64,000 nt of DNA from Silene latifolia (lineage: Eukaryota; Streptophyta; Magnoliopsida; Caryophyllales; Caryophyllaceae), in contig NC_133532.1 of the NCBI RefSeq assembly GCF_048544455.1, positions 13,828,948 to 13,892,947 on the forward strand. Direction: 5' to 3'. This document shows positions 24,101 to 37,235 of this stretch, in pieces. The position numbers and the translations under genes are program-made. Position 1 is the stretch's first letter. Each line of letters starts with the position of its first letter. Below the pieces are notes generated by a model that saw only the letters and a program-made list of their open reading frames with translations, had not been told where the DNA came from and did no database searches.

Positions 24101-27100
24101 GCGCTTATTAAATTTAGACACTTACTAATCAATTAAATTGGAACTATAAAAATTGCATTGAGTGAGGATAGGGCAACACGAGTGTGACTAAGCCCGAAGA
24201 AACAACGAGAGGATGCAATCAGTGCGGTTTGGTCGTACATCATCTTATTGATTAGTAGGCACCAACAATCGACACAGAATTCATAACTTCTGTCCAGGTT
24301 CAAGGGTTAACATGTCTTCCGTGACACGAAGAAAAAGTCGAAAAAAGCGCCAATTCTTCCCTACAAAAAAGTTTGATTTATATAAGGCAAACATGGTTAC
24401 GACAACATATAAGTATTAATATGTTTAACATAGAAATTAATCGACTCACCCTTTCAACCAAGCTTCTGATTTGTTAAATACGTAGTCCAGGACATATTTC
24501 CTTTCCTTAAAAACACCCCTAAATAAATTCTTATTCAAATTTGCAGTCTCTGAGAACAAAGCCCTGCTCGGGCATGGGTTCCCCACAATCCATGGTGCAA
24601 GTCAGATTCTCAGGGACCACTTCCATGCACTGTAAGGGCTCAGGTGAATGAAATAGGAAAGGGTGGTGATCCATATTACTACGGGGGACATAAATTTCCC
24701 GACCATCCGCGGGAACGGCTGGTTGAGAAGGGCCTGCCACATCAGTCTTTCCAAAATCCTCACCTGGAACCCCCTTAAACGCCTCAGCTAGCTCTGCAGT
24801 AGATATAAACGTACACTGAAATTCCGGCAACTTAAACTCGGAGGATGGTGCTTCAACAATAACCTTATCTGAACACTCTGCAACATCCATGGGCTTGTCA
24901 TCATTCGAAATGAACCAGGGCAACCGGGTTGTTCAAGAGGGCCCTCACCTTCCTCGTTGACCATGCCACTACCAATCTCTAAACCTTCTTGCGATGCATC
25001 TTCACGCACTGTGGTCGAAACAACGCCAGGCTCACCGTCCGGTGCTTTCGTGTACCACCGACTTGGTGTCGGTCAACGACATTCCACTCCCGGTGCACCG
25101 CTAGCTTCCACAGCCTCACCAGGCACTAGTCCAACCCCGAGTGGTTCGGGCCCGCGGCAGGGCCCCTGCTCTTGGGACGGCTCCATGTCCATGCCCTGCA
25201 CGGCCTCATCCTGGACTGTCAGTGCACCACCCTGTGCCACTTCAATGTCACCGCTGTCTGACAACTTTTTCAGCGCATTATCGATATCAGCTGTCGCTAT
25301 AAATTTCAACTCAAATGAAGATGATCCATCTTCAATTGACGGGACTACCACATCCACACCCACCTTGTTTACTACTTTTGAAGAAGACGGCTCCCCTTCG
25401 CCATAAACAGGCCCCTGTTCTTGAGCCAGCTCCATATCCATACCCTGCACAATCTCATCCTCACCTATCTCAGACGCAGACCCTCCGCCACTTCACCGCC
25501 ACCATCCCCAACATCGCCAAACCTTGCAGGCGCATTATCAATATCGGTCAAAATAAATTTTAGTTGAACGAAGATGAACCATCTTGATTGATCGACCTAC
25601 CACATCCGCATCACCCTTATTCGTTGCTTCTGACTTACACTTCTGGACAACATCTTCAGTTTTCTCTGGGCCACCACTAGTGTCAGGCACTTCCCCTCCC
25701 AAACTTTCCTGCTCCTCGTTCAATGAGGACTTTGTGTACGCTTCTTCAACTTCATCCGGGCTATAAATTTTCTCTAGAATCTGCCGATCAGTGTATTGAG
25801 ACAAGTCGTCAGTTAAATCTAGCCCGCATTCCTCTTCCTCTCGTCGACAGGCTTCGTTAAGTTCAGCGGTGTTGTAGAAATCAGCGGTCTCCATTACCTC
25901 TGACATCGCCGCATCACCTGCTTTATCATGTAAATCAGAATCTTCTGCAAGTGATACAGGCTCTACAGTAGGCGTAAACTCGAACTTAGGAGCCTTCGTC
26001 TTTCTTTTCTTGCTTGCCTTTCTTTTTTTCTTGGCCACCTTCCCAACATCTGACAATGAGGGAGCGTTGTCATTATACTTTTTCATTTGGGAAGCTAAAT
26101 TTCCAACTTCTTCAACATATTCCTTCACCTTTGCTCCTTCAAAAAAAGCTTGCGTCGCTTGTGAAGGAACAAGATCGATTGAAGAAGTAGCACTGTTGTT
26201 AATTTCTTAAGCATTTCAAATTTGCATCCGTATACCGGGAATAGAAGGCCACGGCGTTCCTTTGAATCTTCAAGTACAGCTCGTGTACACCCTACAGTTG
26301 GTAACAAAAAAAGATTTAAGACTCTAGATACACAAAATATACCTGCTCAATATATATATATATATTAAATAAAAATATGCGATTAATTAAACATTCATAA
26401 CATAAATCTTACATCTACAGCCCTAGCTTTCAACTCATCATCATCTTCAACACCGGGAGGGAGTTCAATCTGAATAAACTTCTTATCGGGTGATGTACCC
26501 GACGTTGAAATCAGAAGAGGCGTGGGGCTTGCCAATGGCGCCTTGGGCACGCCAAACTATAGCCAACATCGTATTACCGGTGTCCTTCTCATCGGGGTCT
26601 TGTTTTGACATCGCGGGTACATCACCTTCGACAAAGTTAGGCGACCCAGTGGACCCACGTCCAACTCATCCTTTAACCTCTTCGATAGAGTTTTGAGATC
26701 CCAATCTTTGAATAAGTGGAAGGCCATCGGGCAACTCTTGCCACGGTAATCATACCGCTGAAAATAAGTAATCATAAGGAAAGGGATACAACCAAGCAGA
26801 TGTGATCGCACATTGCGAGCCTCGGCTGCAGATTAGCTAGACATTCCAATACATACGAGCACCGGTCATACTCCGGTATGGCACTCACATCTTCAACCAC
26901 TTTCAAAAGTTTGATTTCAATGCCGTTGTTCAATGTCGGCGCAAGGAATGATGAAATGCTAAGAAGCACAAACAGCCGGCAGAATTCATCACCTCCATCT
27001 TTGAATTGCTCTGACTCAATATAATTGAAGACGTCTCCTAAAGGAATAGAATCAGAATTTGATTTCACTTTGAACTTTTTGCGCCACAGTTGTTTTATGC

Positions 27101-27500
27101 GCACATATTTTTCATCTTTAGCACCAGGCATGTGTCCAGTAGGTACTATTTCCATCTCTCTCTCACCAACAGGTAACATGAAACAGTCATAGACATCGTA
27201 CTTAGTAACCATAAACTCCTTCAACTCCGACGCCCTGAAAACATGAGAACCATCGCTAAAAGCCTCAAGAAATTCAGGAACATGTGAAAGCGGGAAACTT
27301 CTGAGTTTAAGATGAAGCAGCCCCCCAAATCCAATCCTCGTACAAGACTCGTTGGGCAATGTTAAGCTTACCAATAAGCTTGTGAAGCCGGTTGGGGCGA
27401 CACTTGACGGCTTGAGGGGTAACTTCGGTTGTTGTTCACCTCCAGGTACTTCTCCATCGATACCATCCGAATCAGAACAAAAACTACATAAGAAATGCAC
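21126..27500 (-). pseudogene. Double-ULP1 protease gene of element 1
   Basis: Read on the minus strand. Block 1 (about 27500-26413) is an N-terminal module with RIGFGGLLHLKLRSFPLS, KYDVYDCFMLPVG and LMITYFQRYDYRGKSC. Next come a linker with the nuclear-localisation-like KKKRKASKKRKTKAPK (about 26045-25995) and Asp/Glu-rich repeats containing QGMDME. ULP1 domain A is split over blocks ending at 23956, near 23105-22970 and 22855-22340. It has YLDNRRYD and the Cys motif GYSAFDCGVY; the frame slips at the catalytic-His block. ULP1 domain B (22037-21860 and about 21760-21126) has GGHFACVCINF (His), VDLLDYQ (Asp) but TESGVFCMM where DCGVF is expected, so the nucleophile Cys is Ser. It ends KAVLSKK. 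C48 proteases cleave SUMO-like modifiers, and Mutator-like elements of plants are known to carry ULP1-like genes. The role in transposition is unknown. Several frame breaks make this copy non-coding as it stands. Confidence 0.8.
23150..23960 (+). repeat. ACATTTACACTT satellites in an intron of the element 1 ULP1 gene
   Basis: Units appear on the plus strand, thus antisense to the gene. An approximately 125-bp unit (CATATTCACATTTACACTACATATGTC region, described by its start CATATTCACATTTACAC) is duplicated at 23213 and 23351. Confidence 0.85.
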
Positions 27501-27524
27501 AGATGATCGTCAACCTATAACAGT

Positions 27525-28870
27525 CTACACATTTACATTTACACTTACTCTATCCTCACATTTACACTTCCATTATCTTCACATTTACACTTCCACTTTA
27601 GTCAGATTTACCCTTTATTTGTTCACATTTACACTTCTCCTACACTCACATTTACACTTTCATTATCTTCACATTTACACTTCCACTTTAGTCAGATTTA
27701 CCCTTTATTTATTCACATTTACACTTCTCCTACACTCACATTTACACTTTCATTATCTTCACATTTACACTTCCACTTTAGTCAGATTTACCCTTTATTT
27801 GTTCACATTTACACTTACTCTATCCTCACATTTACACTTCCATTATCTTCACATTTACACTTCCACTTTAGTCAGATTTACCCTTTATTTGTTCACAATT
27901 ACACTTACTCTATCCTCACATTTACACTTCCAGTATCTTCACATTTACACTTCCAATTTAGTCAGATTTACCCTTTATTTGTTCACATTTACACTTACTC
28001 TATCCTCACATTTACACTTCCATTATCTTCACATTTACACTTCCACTTTAGTCAGATTTACCCTTTATTTGTTCACATTTACACTTACTCTATCCTCACA
28101 TTTACACTTCCAGTATCTTCACATTTACACTTCCAATTTAGTCAGATTTACCCTTTATTTATTCACATTTACACTTACTCTATCCTCACATTTACACTTC
28201 CAGTATCTTCACATTTACACTTCCAATTTAGTCAGATTTACCCTTTATTTATTCACATTTACACTTACTCTATCCTCACATTTACACTTCCAGTATCTTC
28301 ACATTTACACTTCCAATTTAGTCACATTTACACTTCCAGTATCTTCACATTTACACTTCCAATTTAGTCAGATTTACCCTTTATTTATTCACATTTACAC
28401 TTACTCTATCCTCACATTTACACTTCCAGTATCTTCACATTTACACTTCCAATTTAGTCAGATTTACCCTTTATTTATTCACATTTACACTTACTCTATC
28501 CTCACATTTACACTTCCAGTATCTTCACATTTACACTTCCAATTTAGTCGATTTCTGAGTTTTAGTGTTCACGTTTACACTTACTCTATCATCACATTTA
28601 CACTTTGAATATCTTCACATTTACACTTCCAATTGAGTCAGATTTACGCTTTATTTGATAACATTTACACTTCTCCTATCCTCACATTTACACTTTCTGA
28701 TTGTTCACATTTACACTTCTCCTATCCTCACATTTACACTTACATTTGTCCTCACATTCACGGTCCCAATTACATCACATTTACAATCCCCAAAAACAGG
28801 CTCGATTAAAACCCTAACAAATACATTGTCACTACCCATCAATTCAGATTTACACTGTGAATTTAATTAA
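27525..28870 (+). repeat. 90-bp higher-order tandem array at the right of element 1
   Basis: A 90-bp unit, each with three ACATTTACACTT cores and the marker GTCAGATTTACCCTTTATTT, starts at 27621, 27711, 27801, 27891, 27981, 28071, 28161 and 28251, then continues after a 60-bp irregularity to about 28560, with looser units to 28870. Because 90 is divisible by three, a long open frame crosses it; this is a composition effect. The array lies in the presumed leader intron of the ULP1 gene. Confidence 0.9.
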
Positions 28871-29434
28871 ATATTCATACACACAATAAAATCACAGAAA
28901 TTGAAACACACAATAAAATTGAAACACGCAATAAAACAATTACGACTGAAGCATAAATTGCAAAATAAAAAAATTTAAACAAAGAAAAGAATAAAGGATG
29001 ATCAATAAATTACCTTCAAACTGAGATAAAGAAACAAAGATAGGAACTACAAAGGTTTGAATGCGATAGAATACAGAAAAGAAATGGATTTGTTGTATTT
29101 GGTAAGCAAGAGAATGGAACAGTAAGGAATAGAAAAGAAATGAAGAAATGTGAAATGAAAGACAGGAATAAGGAAGGACGGTTTTTTGAAATTATGAGGA
29201 GGTTGTATGATCAAGTGGAGGGAAGTTGAATAACGTGCAAGTGATCGAGGGGAAACATACATGCAGAATGAACAGTAAGTCTAATAGCCTAAGGAGAGAG
29301 GTAATTAGTCTACATATTATTTTAATGTTATAAGTTGCTTTTTGGTGTAATCTTAGCCATTCATCCTCACAATCTAAGGGCTATAAATGGGACTTATGGA
29401 CTTAATGACTTAAGGTGGACTCACTTGATCCTTC

Positions 29435-29578
<144 letters not shown>

Positions 29579-30329
29579 ATAAGATCATCTAAGTCCATGT
29601 CTTACACTTGAGTCCATGAGTTCTATTGTCATCCCTTAGATCATGTTATTGAATGGCTTAGATTAAAAGTAAAAAGCAACTAATAATATTATTCTAATGG
29701 CTAAAATAATTACCTCTCTCCTCCTACCACTCATAGGGTGGGTATTAGCATGCATGCAAAGCGAGTTGTCAATCAAAACATCACACACACACACGTCCTA
29801 AAAACTTCCCCCACTTTCCATCTCTTAATTATTCAAAATTAATTTTCCCCCAAAACATTTGCCCCAAATTAAACCACATTCATTTCAAGATTTAAATCGC
29901 TCTAAAAATCCCCCAAATTTATCGTTTTTTTGCTACCTTATTATCGTTTTTTTCTCCATTTTCTTTGCTCACTTGCAAACTGCCATTGTCGTCCATTCAA
30001 TCACTTCAGAAGGTAATTTTTTTTGGGGTTTTTATAGTTTTATGATTTTTTTCTGGGTTTTTACAGTTTTATTATTTGTTCTCTTCATTTATTTAGACGT
30101 TTTTTTTAATTTATTGGACATTGTTATGCTATTGGACTGTATTTGATCACAGTACTTTGTCACCATTGTTGATGTCTTTGTTCTATTTGATCACTTGTTT
30201 TTGGTTTCTTCATTTTGATTAGCCAGTTATTTTTAGCACATTTAGGACATGAACTTACGTTATTTTTTATCATTGTATTTTGTCAACTAACGTTTTGAGT
30301 ATATATGTTCATATTCATTAAGATTAGTC

Positions 30330-31230
30330 ATATTTTTTGGAGAAATCCTACTTTTGTTGGAGAAATCCCACTTTTGATTACCCTTTTGTTAGAATTACAC
30401 TTTTGATGCTAAAATAACACTTTTCTCTGCCGCAATCACACTTTTCTTTGCTAAAATTACAATGTAATATGTTAAAATAACACTTTATCTTGTTAGAATT
30501 ACACTTTTCTCATTTCAAATCACACTTTTCTTTGCTAAAATTACAATGTAGTTTGTTAAAATAACACTGTATTTTGTTAGAATTACAATTTTGTAAGCTA
30601 AAATAACACTTTATTCTGCTACAAATCCCACTTTTGACCCTTTGTTAGAATCACACTTTTGTTGCTAAAATAACACTTTTTTGCTACAATTAGACTTTTT
30701 TGTCACTAAAATCACACTTTTTTCTCGTTAAAATGTCACTTTGTTGCTGTTAAAATAACCCTTTATTTTGTTAGAATTACACTTTCCTCTGCTACAATTA
30801 CACTTATGTTAGTTAAAATAACACTTTGTCTTTGCTACAATCACACTTTTCTTTTCTTTGATAGTTTTTAATTTCCCTGTTAAAATAACCATTTATTTTA
30901 TTAGAATTACACTTGTGGCTGCTATAATTACATTTTATCTTTGCTACAATTAGACTTTTGACAGCTAAAATCAAACTTTTTCCTGTTAAAATGTCACATA
31001 GTTTTTGCTCGTTAAAATAACCCTTTATTTTGTTAGAATTACACTTTCCTCTGCTACAATTACACTTTTGTTAGTTAAAATAACACTTTGTCTTTGCTAC
31101 AATCACACTTTTCTTTTGCTGATAGTTTTCTGTTGCCTGTTAAAATAACCATTTATTTTATTAGAATTACACTTGTGGCTGCTATAATTACACTTTATGC
31201 TGCTACAATTTTAAATTTTCTTTTTGTCTT
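30330..31230 (+). repeat. AAATTACACTTTTG satellites in the leader intron of the element 2 ULP1 gene
   Basis: Units of GTTAGAATTACACTTTTG, GCTAAAATAACACTTT and CTACAATTACACTTT follow one another with a spacing near 22-30 bp. A block of about 190 bp (from AAAATAACCCTTTATTTTG) is repeated at 30748 and 31015. Confidence 0.85.
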
Positions 31231-32389
31231 ATTTTTTTGTATTTAACAATGAATTTTGAGTAATGTTAACAGATGTCAGGTGGAAATGAGGGTAAATCAG
31301 GCAAGTCCAAAAAAGCAAAGGTGCCTGTTAAGTCGAGTAAGGAGCTTGTTGTTGCCAAACCAGCCAAACCAGCGAAACCAGACACGAAGAAAATAGCAAA
31401 GGTGGCTGTCAAGTGCCGGCCGAAGCAGCTGGTTGAGCTCCTTGAAAAGCTCAATGATGCACAGCGAGATGCGGTACGGAGGATTGGTTTCGGTGGTATT
31501 CTGGAGCTTAAGCTCAAAACATATCCGGTGGGGTACGTTAAAGATTTTCTGAAAGCATTCAGTGATGAATCGTATATTTTTCGGGCCAAGGATAAGGAGT
31601 TCATGGTCACCAAGCATGACGTGTATGACTGTTTTATGTTACCACTTGGTCCTAAAACTCTTGATCTAGTACCTACGGGCCGCCAAAAGGATTCTCAAGC
31701 GCCGGAGAACAAGCAATTGAAAGATAAATGGCGAAAAGCGTACAACATAAAAGGGGTTAATGAAGGCATTAATTTAGGAATTGTCTTCCAAGATATTTTA
31801 AAAAAATACAAAAAGGAGGTCCGCACTCGCAGTCGTTTGTTCCGCTCGCAATGTCATCATTCCTAACTCCAACGTCATAAGTGGGGTTGACTTCAAGCTT
31901 TTGAGAGTGTTGAAGATGTGGACTCGATTACGCAAAGACGATTGGTGTTCTTATGTCCGGAAAATTTGGTGAAGGTCGCAGACATCGGTGAAAATAAACA
32001 GACGCTGCTGGGGTGTATCCCCTTCTTAATGATTACGTACTTTCAACGTTTCGATTTCCGTGGTGAGAGTTGTCGCCACACCCTGCCCCTCATTAAGCAC
32101 TGGGACCGGCAGACGCTTTCTGACAGACTACATGGTGAGCTTGACAAGAGCCGTTTGGGTCGGCTAACTTGGTCCGTGGTTAAGTATCCTCGGTGCCTAC
32201 AAAAAGAACTGTTAAGCATTGGTGGGGTGCCTGATAACAGCCAAGTGTTGGCCATTGGAAATGTGGTTAGGGATACGGCATTACAAGTGACTTCAACTTC
32301 AGACAGGAAGAAGTTCATCGAGATTGAACTCCCTTCTGGTGTTGATGATGACGAGGAGTTGAAAGCTCGGGCTGTAGATGTAAGTGCTA

Positions 32390-32885
32390 TTTTAATGTTT
32401 TAAAGATACTTTTTCTTTCACTACAATTACACTACAATTGTAATTGCGATATTAATCAGTAATTGCTTAAATTACAAGGTTGTCAGTAAAAATTATACTT
32501 TTTAAAGTTAAAATTATAGTGTAGTATGTTACAATTACACTTTTGTCCGTTAAAATAATACTTTTTAAAATTAATATTATACTTTTGTATGTTACAATTA
32601 CACTTTTGTCCGTTAAAAAAATACTTTTTAAAGTTAAAATTATACAAGGTTGTCAGTTAAAATTATACTTTTTACAGTTAAAATTATACTTTTGTATGTT
32701 ACAATTACACTTTTGTCCGTTAAAATAATACTTTTTAAAGTTAATATTTTACTGTTGTAGCATACAATTACACTTTCGTCCGTTGGAATTATACTTTTGG
32801 ACCTTAGAATTACAGTTGTTAAGGTTAAAATTATACTTTTTAATGAACACTTTTGATCGAACAATTGTCCAATTATCTCGTATTT
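32390..32885 (+). repeat. Satellites in an intron of the element 2 ULP1 gene
   Basis: Units such as GTTACAATTACACTTTTGTCC and TTAAAATTATACTTTT fill the intron between the blocks ending at 32379 and starting at 32894. Confidence 0.85.
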
Positions 32886-34431
32886 TAATGTAGGATGTGC
32901 ATGAGCTTTACTTGAAGATGCAAAGGAATGCTACTGTCTTCTATTCATGGTATGCAGATGCAGCCATGACGCTCAAAAGGTTAACAGGAGGGATGAACCA
33001 TCCTAGTGACCCTGTCGCTACACAATGCACGCAATCATTCTTTCAAAGCCAAAGGATGAAGGATTATGTGGAAATGCAGGAGATGGTGAACGAATAAATC
33101 GTTCGTGAAATCGCACTGCTCGCAACAAAGTCCAGGTGATCGTGATCGAATGATGAGGTAGATGACGACGGCACGAGAAAGATGTTGGTGACGATGATGA
33201 AGAGGAGGACAATGGTGATGAGGACGAGGGAGATGACGAGGATGTTGATAATGTTGGCGATGAGGAGGACGGTGATGATATGGAGGATGATGGATCCGAT
33301 AATGAGAAAGAGGTGATTGCAGATCTTGGTAGAGACCGTGAAGGCCCGGTGGCCGCGTCAATTGTTTCGGATGATGCAGCTAGTGAGAAAGCACTGGAGG
33401 TGTCTACACAACTGATAATGGAGGCCGTGCAATATTACGGCTCCGCTGAATTTACGGACATCAGTCACGAGACGAGTACGAGAAGGACACCGACGTGGAT
33501 GTTGGTAGTACTCGTGAGATTTCCGTTATATACAGAAGGAGGAAGGCGGATGGAAAGCGGTGGCTGTTAAAGAACCACCAAAATTTGACCGCGAAGCTCT
33601 GGAAGATATATATTCAAAAGAAGAGCTTGATGAGGATGAGAAGAAGTTCTATGCGAATCTTTGCGGAAAATCGCAAAGGAAGAAGAGCGAGACGATGGAT
33701 CCGGGACGTGCATGTGGCCGGGGATAATGAGATAGCCGACAAAAAAAATGAGGCCGCAGAAGAGCGGAAGATGGATACGGACGTGCGGTGGCCGGGGATA
33801 ATGAGATAGCGGGAAAAAAAATGAGGACGATGGGCCCACCGACGCTGTTCCACCTGTCTCTCAATCGCGATTTCGTCTCGCGGAGATTATTGAAGCAGAG
33901 GCCGCCGAGTGAAAGGTCGGCCAGAGAAGACCATGGAATTGGAGAGGTAAGAGAATTTGTGAATGTGGCCTCCGACACTACGGGAGCGGATGTGTATGTG
34001 AGTGAAGCTCTGAATGCCGAGGCGGGAAAGGATGATGACAAGATTGGGAAGGGTAATGCTGAAAATGGTCTCCAATGTTCAAGTTCAATTGTGGTTTCTG
34101 CAACCCTACACGATGCTGTACAAGTGGACTCTAAATCTTTGGAATTTAGAGGGCCTGATGCCGGGGAGACTGAGAAGGCGGATAATGCTTTGGCGGAAGT
34201 TCAGAACACAGAAGTTCCCCCCCCCTGCCACTCAGTTGATGTTCTCTACTGCTGAGATATGCGATGCAGAGCGCGCAGCCGAACAACATTATCAAGAGGG
34301 TGCAGGAAACGTCGGAGGCGAAACCACTGACGAGCGGGTGTTAAAGGAAAACGAGCAGCCTGAATATGTATATGCGTTGCAGGCAAAGGAATTTATGGAC
34401 GTAGAATGGACAAGCACTGTATACTCTTCTG

Positions 34432-34890
34432 TAGACCTGGCAAACGGGTCAACCGGGTCGGGTTCGGGTCGGGCTAGTTTGGGTCGGGTCATTTCGGGTT
34501 TCTCAAATTTTCGGGTTAGTTCGGATCGGGTCAGTTCATTTCGGGTTACGGGTCTATTTCGGGTTTGTTGGTCGGGTGTGTTTCGGGCACTGGTCGGGTT
34601 AATTCGGTCGAGGCCATTTTCGGGTCAAAGATTAAGAGAAGAGAGACATTTCAAGTCTATTAGGGTCAATTAAAGTTATATTTTGTCGGGTCATTTTCGG
34701 GTTGAGTGGTTTCGGATTGGTCATTTCGGGTCGGGTCATTTACGGGTCCATGAAAGCTCGGGTCATTTTCGGGTCGGGTCGGGTCACTTCGGGCTTCGGG
34801 TGTCATTCGTTCAGGCAATTGGTCGATTTCGGGTCTCGGGTCATCCTTTTCGGTCGGGTCAATCGGGTCGGGTTGATTTTGCCAGGTCTA
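34432..34890. mobile_element. Non-autonomous hAT-type element built of TCGGGT repeats, inserted in the element 2 ULP1 gene
   Basis: Ends are TAGACCTGGCAAA and TTTTGCCAGGTCTA, clean inverted repeats, flanked by CTCTTCTG (34424-34431) and CTCTTCGC (34891-34898), an 8-bp duplication with two mismatches. Inside are degenerate TCGGGT/GGGTCATTTCGGGT units. It is a younger-looking cousin of 3122-3451 and splits the linker region of the host transposon gene. Confidence 0.8.
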
Positions 34891-35074
34891 CTCTTCGCGG
34901 AAGTAAACGCTATTGCTCGAGGAGCACCCAATATCTGTCAGGTTGTGTAAATGAGGAGGGTTGGAATAATGATGAGCCAAATTTGGATATAAGTTCTCGG
35001 ACAAGGTGGTAGAGAAGGTAGTGGATGGGGTCAAGATCAAGGATCACGGAGGTAATGCCGTGGATGAAGTTATT

Positions 35075-35445
35075 TAGTTAGAATTACATTTTTCTATTTT
35101 AAAGTTACACTTTTGTTATTTACAAGAACACTTTTTTGCCTTAGAATGACACTTTTTCTCGCCGCAATTAGACAATTTGTTAGTTAAAATCACACTTTAT
35201 TCAGTTAGAATTACAATTTTCTCTACTAAAAACTACACTTTTTTAAGTTAAAAATATACTTTTGTAGCTTACAATTACACTTTTGTCTTCTAGAATTAGA
35301 CTATTTGTAGTTAAAATTACACTTATTTGTGATAAAATAACACTCAATTTTGTTTGAATTATAATTTTGTCTACTGAATTATACTTTCTTCTCTGCCACA
35401 GTTACACTTACTTACTGATGATGAAATAACACTATTTTTATTACA
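35075..35445 (+). repeat. Satellites in the next intron of the element 2 ULP1 gene
   Basis: AATTACACTTTTGT-like units with TTAGAAT and GTTAAAAT spacers, ended by the acceptor TTATTACAG before 35446. Confidence 0.8.
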
Positions 35446-36066
35446 GATGCGGCAGTTGAGGATGTTGCCGGGAAGTCTTCGGAAGGGACTGTCGAGAGAA
35501 GAGAGGTATCAGCTGACGTTCTTCCAGAGGCAGAGAACGTTGACATTCCTATCCCGGTCCCGTACGTCCCTCACAAAGTGATCTGAGCTACCATCCTTTT
35601 TTACTTCACTCGAGTGAGCCCTTACCATGCATGGATCACGTCATTGAGAACCTTGGGTGTTCTCTTGATTGTGGGGCACCTAATCCTGATTTGTGCTTTG
35701 CGACGAAAAACCTAGCATTCAATCGGGGAGCTCCTAGTGCCAATGTTCAAGTGACAGGAAATATGTGATTGACTATGCGTTCAATCAATCGCCGACGTGT
35801 TTAACGAGTTGTAAGTGTATTATTCTTTACAAGAGCCTCTTAACATTGCTAATTATATATATATTTGTTGGCTAATTTCATTTTTTCGTTGTAGGGAACA
35901 ATTGGTCCAATTCAGCGAGTGGTATTTCATTACCCGGGAAGATATTGCAACTTTGAACCCTGGGGAGCAAATCATGACCAGTGTTATTGATGGTTGGTGC
36001 TTGCTACTCAACCACATCATGAAACCTTCGGACATATCCCGTTCTTTCTTTGGACTAAGTCACACT

Positions 36067-36350
36067 GTAAGTTAAAATGTTACCTTTGTGTGTTAAAATT
36101 ACACATTTGTCCGTTAGAATTATACTTTTTAAAGTTAAAACGTTGGTTTTGTATGTTAAAATTGCACATTTGTCCGTTAAAATGATACTTTTTGCCGTTA
36201 GAATTACACTTTTGATTGTTTAAATTATACTTTTAACATCTCCCTTCTGAGTTAATTCTAACACTTTTTTTTGGTTAAAGTTTCACTTTATTTTTATAAA
36301 ATAGCTCTTTTAATTATCTGTTCACGCATTTAACACTTTTCAAATTACAG
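36067..36350 (+). repeat. Satellites in a ULP1 domain A intron of element 2
   Basis: GTTAAAATTACACATTTGTCC and related units lie between donor ACT|GTAAGT and acceptor AAATTACAG. Confidence 0.8.
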
Positions 36351-36714
36351 TCCCCTGCAATTATGATTTGGGACGCTCAAAAGCTTGGGAAAGTGTTGAA
36401 CAAAGACGAAGACATTTTTGGTGGCTGGGATTCATGGGCTGAAATGTGTCGTGCCCCATTCCAGCTTGATACGGACATGGTAGGTAACAAAACATGTAAT
36501 CTTGTCTCATGGTTTTTAAGTTTTAATTGTTCTGATCTTAGCAACACATGGTGCAGATCTTTCTCCCCGTTTTATCCGGCGACGGTGATCACTACAGCTG
36601 CGTGTGCATCAACTTTCTCACCGAGCAGATTGACTACCTCGACAACCGCAAGTACGATGACCCAATAGAAACGCTCCCTTACGGAGGGATAGCGCGTATT
36701 TCCGTAAGTGGCCG

Positions 36715-37235
36715 ATATCTACAATTACTCTTTCTTTGTTAAAATTACAGTTTATCCATTTTTGGTTGGAGAAATCCCACTTTTGATTACCCTTTTGTTA
36801 GAATTACACTTTTCTTTGCTAAAATTACAATGTAGTATGTTAAAATAACACTTTATCTTGTTAGAATTACACTTTTCTCAGCTAAAATCACACTTTTCTT
36901 TGCTAAAATTACAATGTAGTCTGTTAAAATAACACTGTATTTTGTTAGAATTACACTTTTGTAAGCTAAAATAACACTTTATTCTGCTACAAATCCCACT
37001 TTTGACCCTTTGGTAGAATCACACTTTTGTTGCTAAAATAACACTTTATGCTGCTACAATTAGACTTTTGTCTAATAAAATCACACTTTTTTCTGTTAAA
37101 ATGTCACTGTTGCCTGTTAAAATAACCCTTTATTTTGTTAGAATTACACTTTCCTCTGCTACAATCACACTTATGTTAGTTAAAATAACACTTTGTGCTG
37201 CTACAATCACACTTTTCTTTTGCTGATATCTTAAA
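36715..37235 (+). repeat. Satellites in another ULP1 domain A intron of element 2
   Basis: This array repeats, nearly in order, the units seen at 30350-30870 (for example TTGGAGAAATCCCACTTTTG followed by ATTACCCTTTTGTTAG), so one array was copied from the other as a block of several hundred bases. Confidence 0.85.

Noticed and set aside
27352-28608. Open frame of over 400 codons on the plus strand
   Set aside because: It lies across a 90-bp tandem array whose period is a multiple of three and overlaps the ULP1 gene on the other strand. No start context or domain.
34432-34950. Ser/Gly/Arg-rich frames (SGRVI-like repeats)
   Set aside because: They come from TCGGGT repeats of a hAT-type element, not from a gene; the same applies to 3121-3318.
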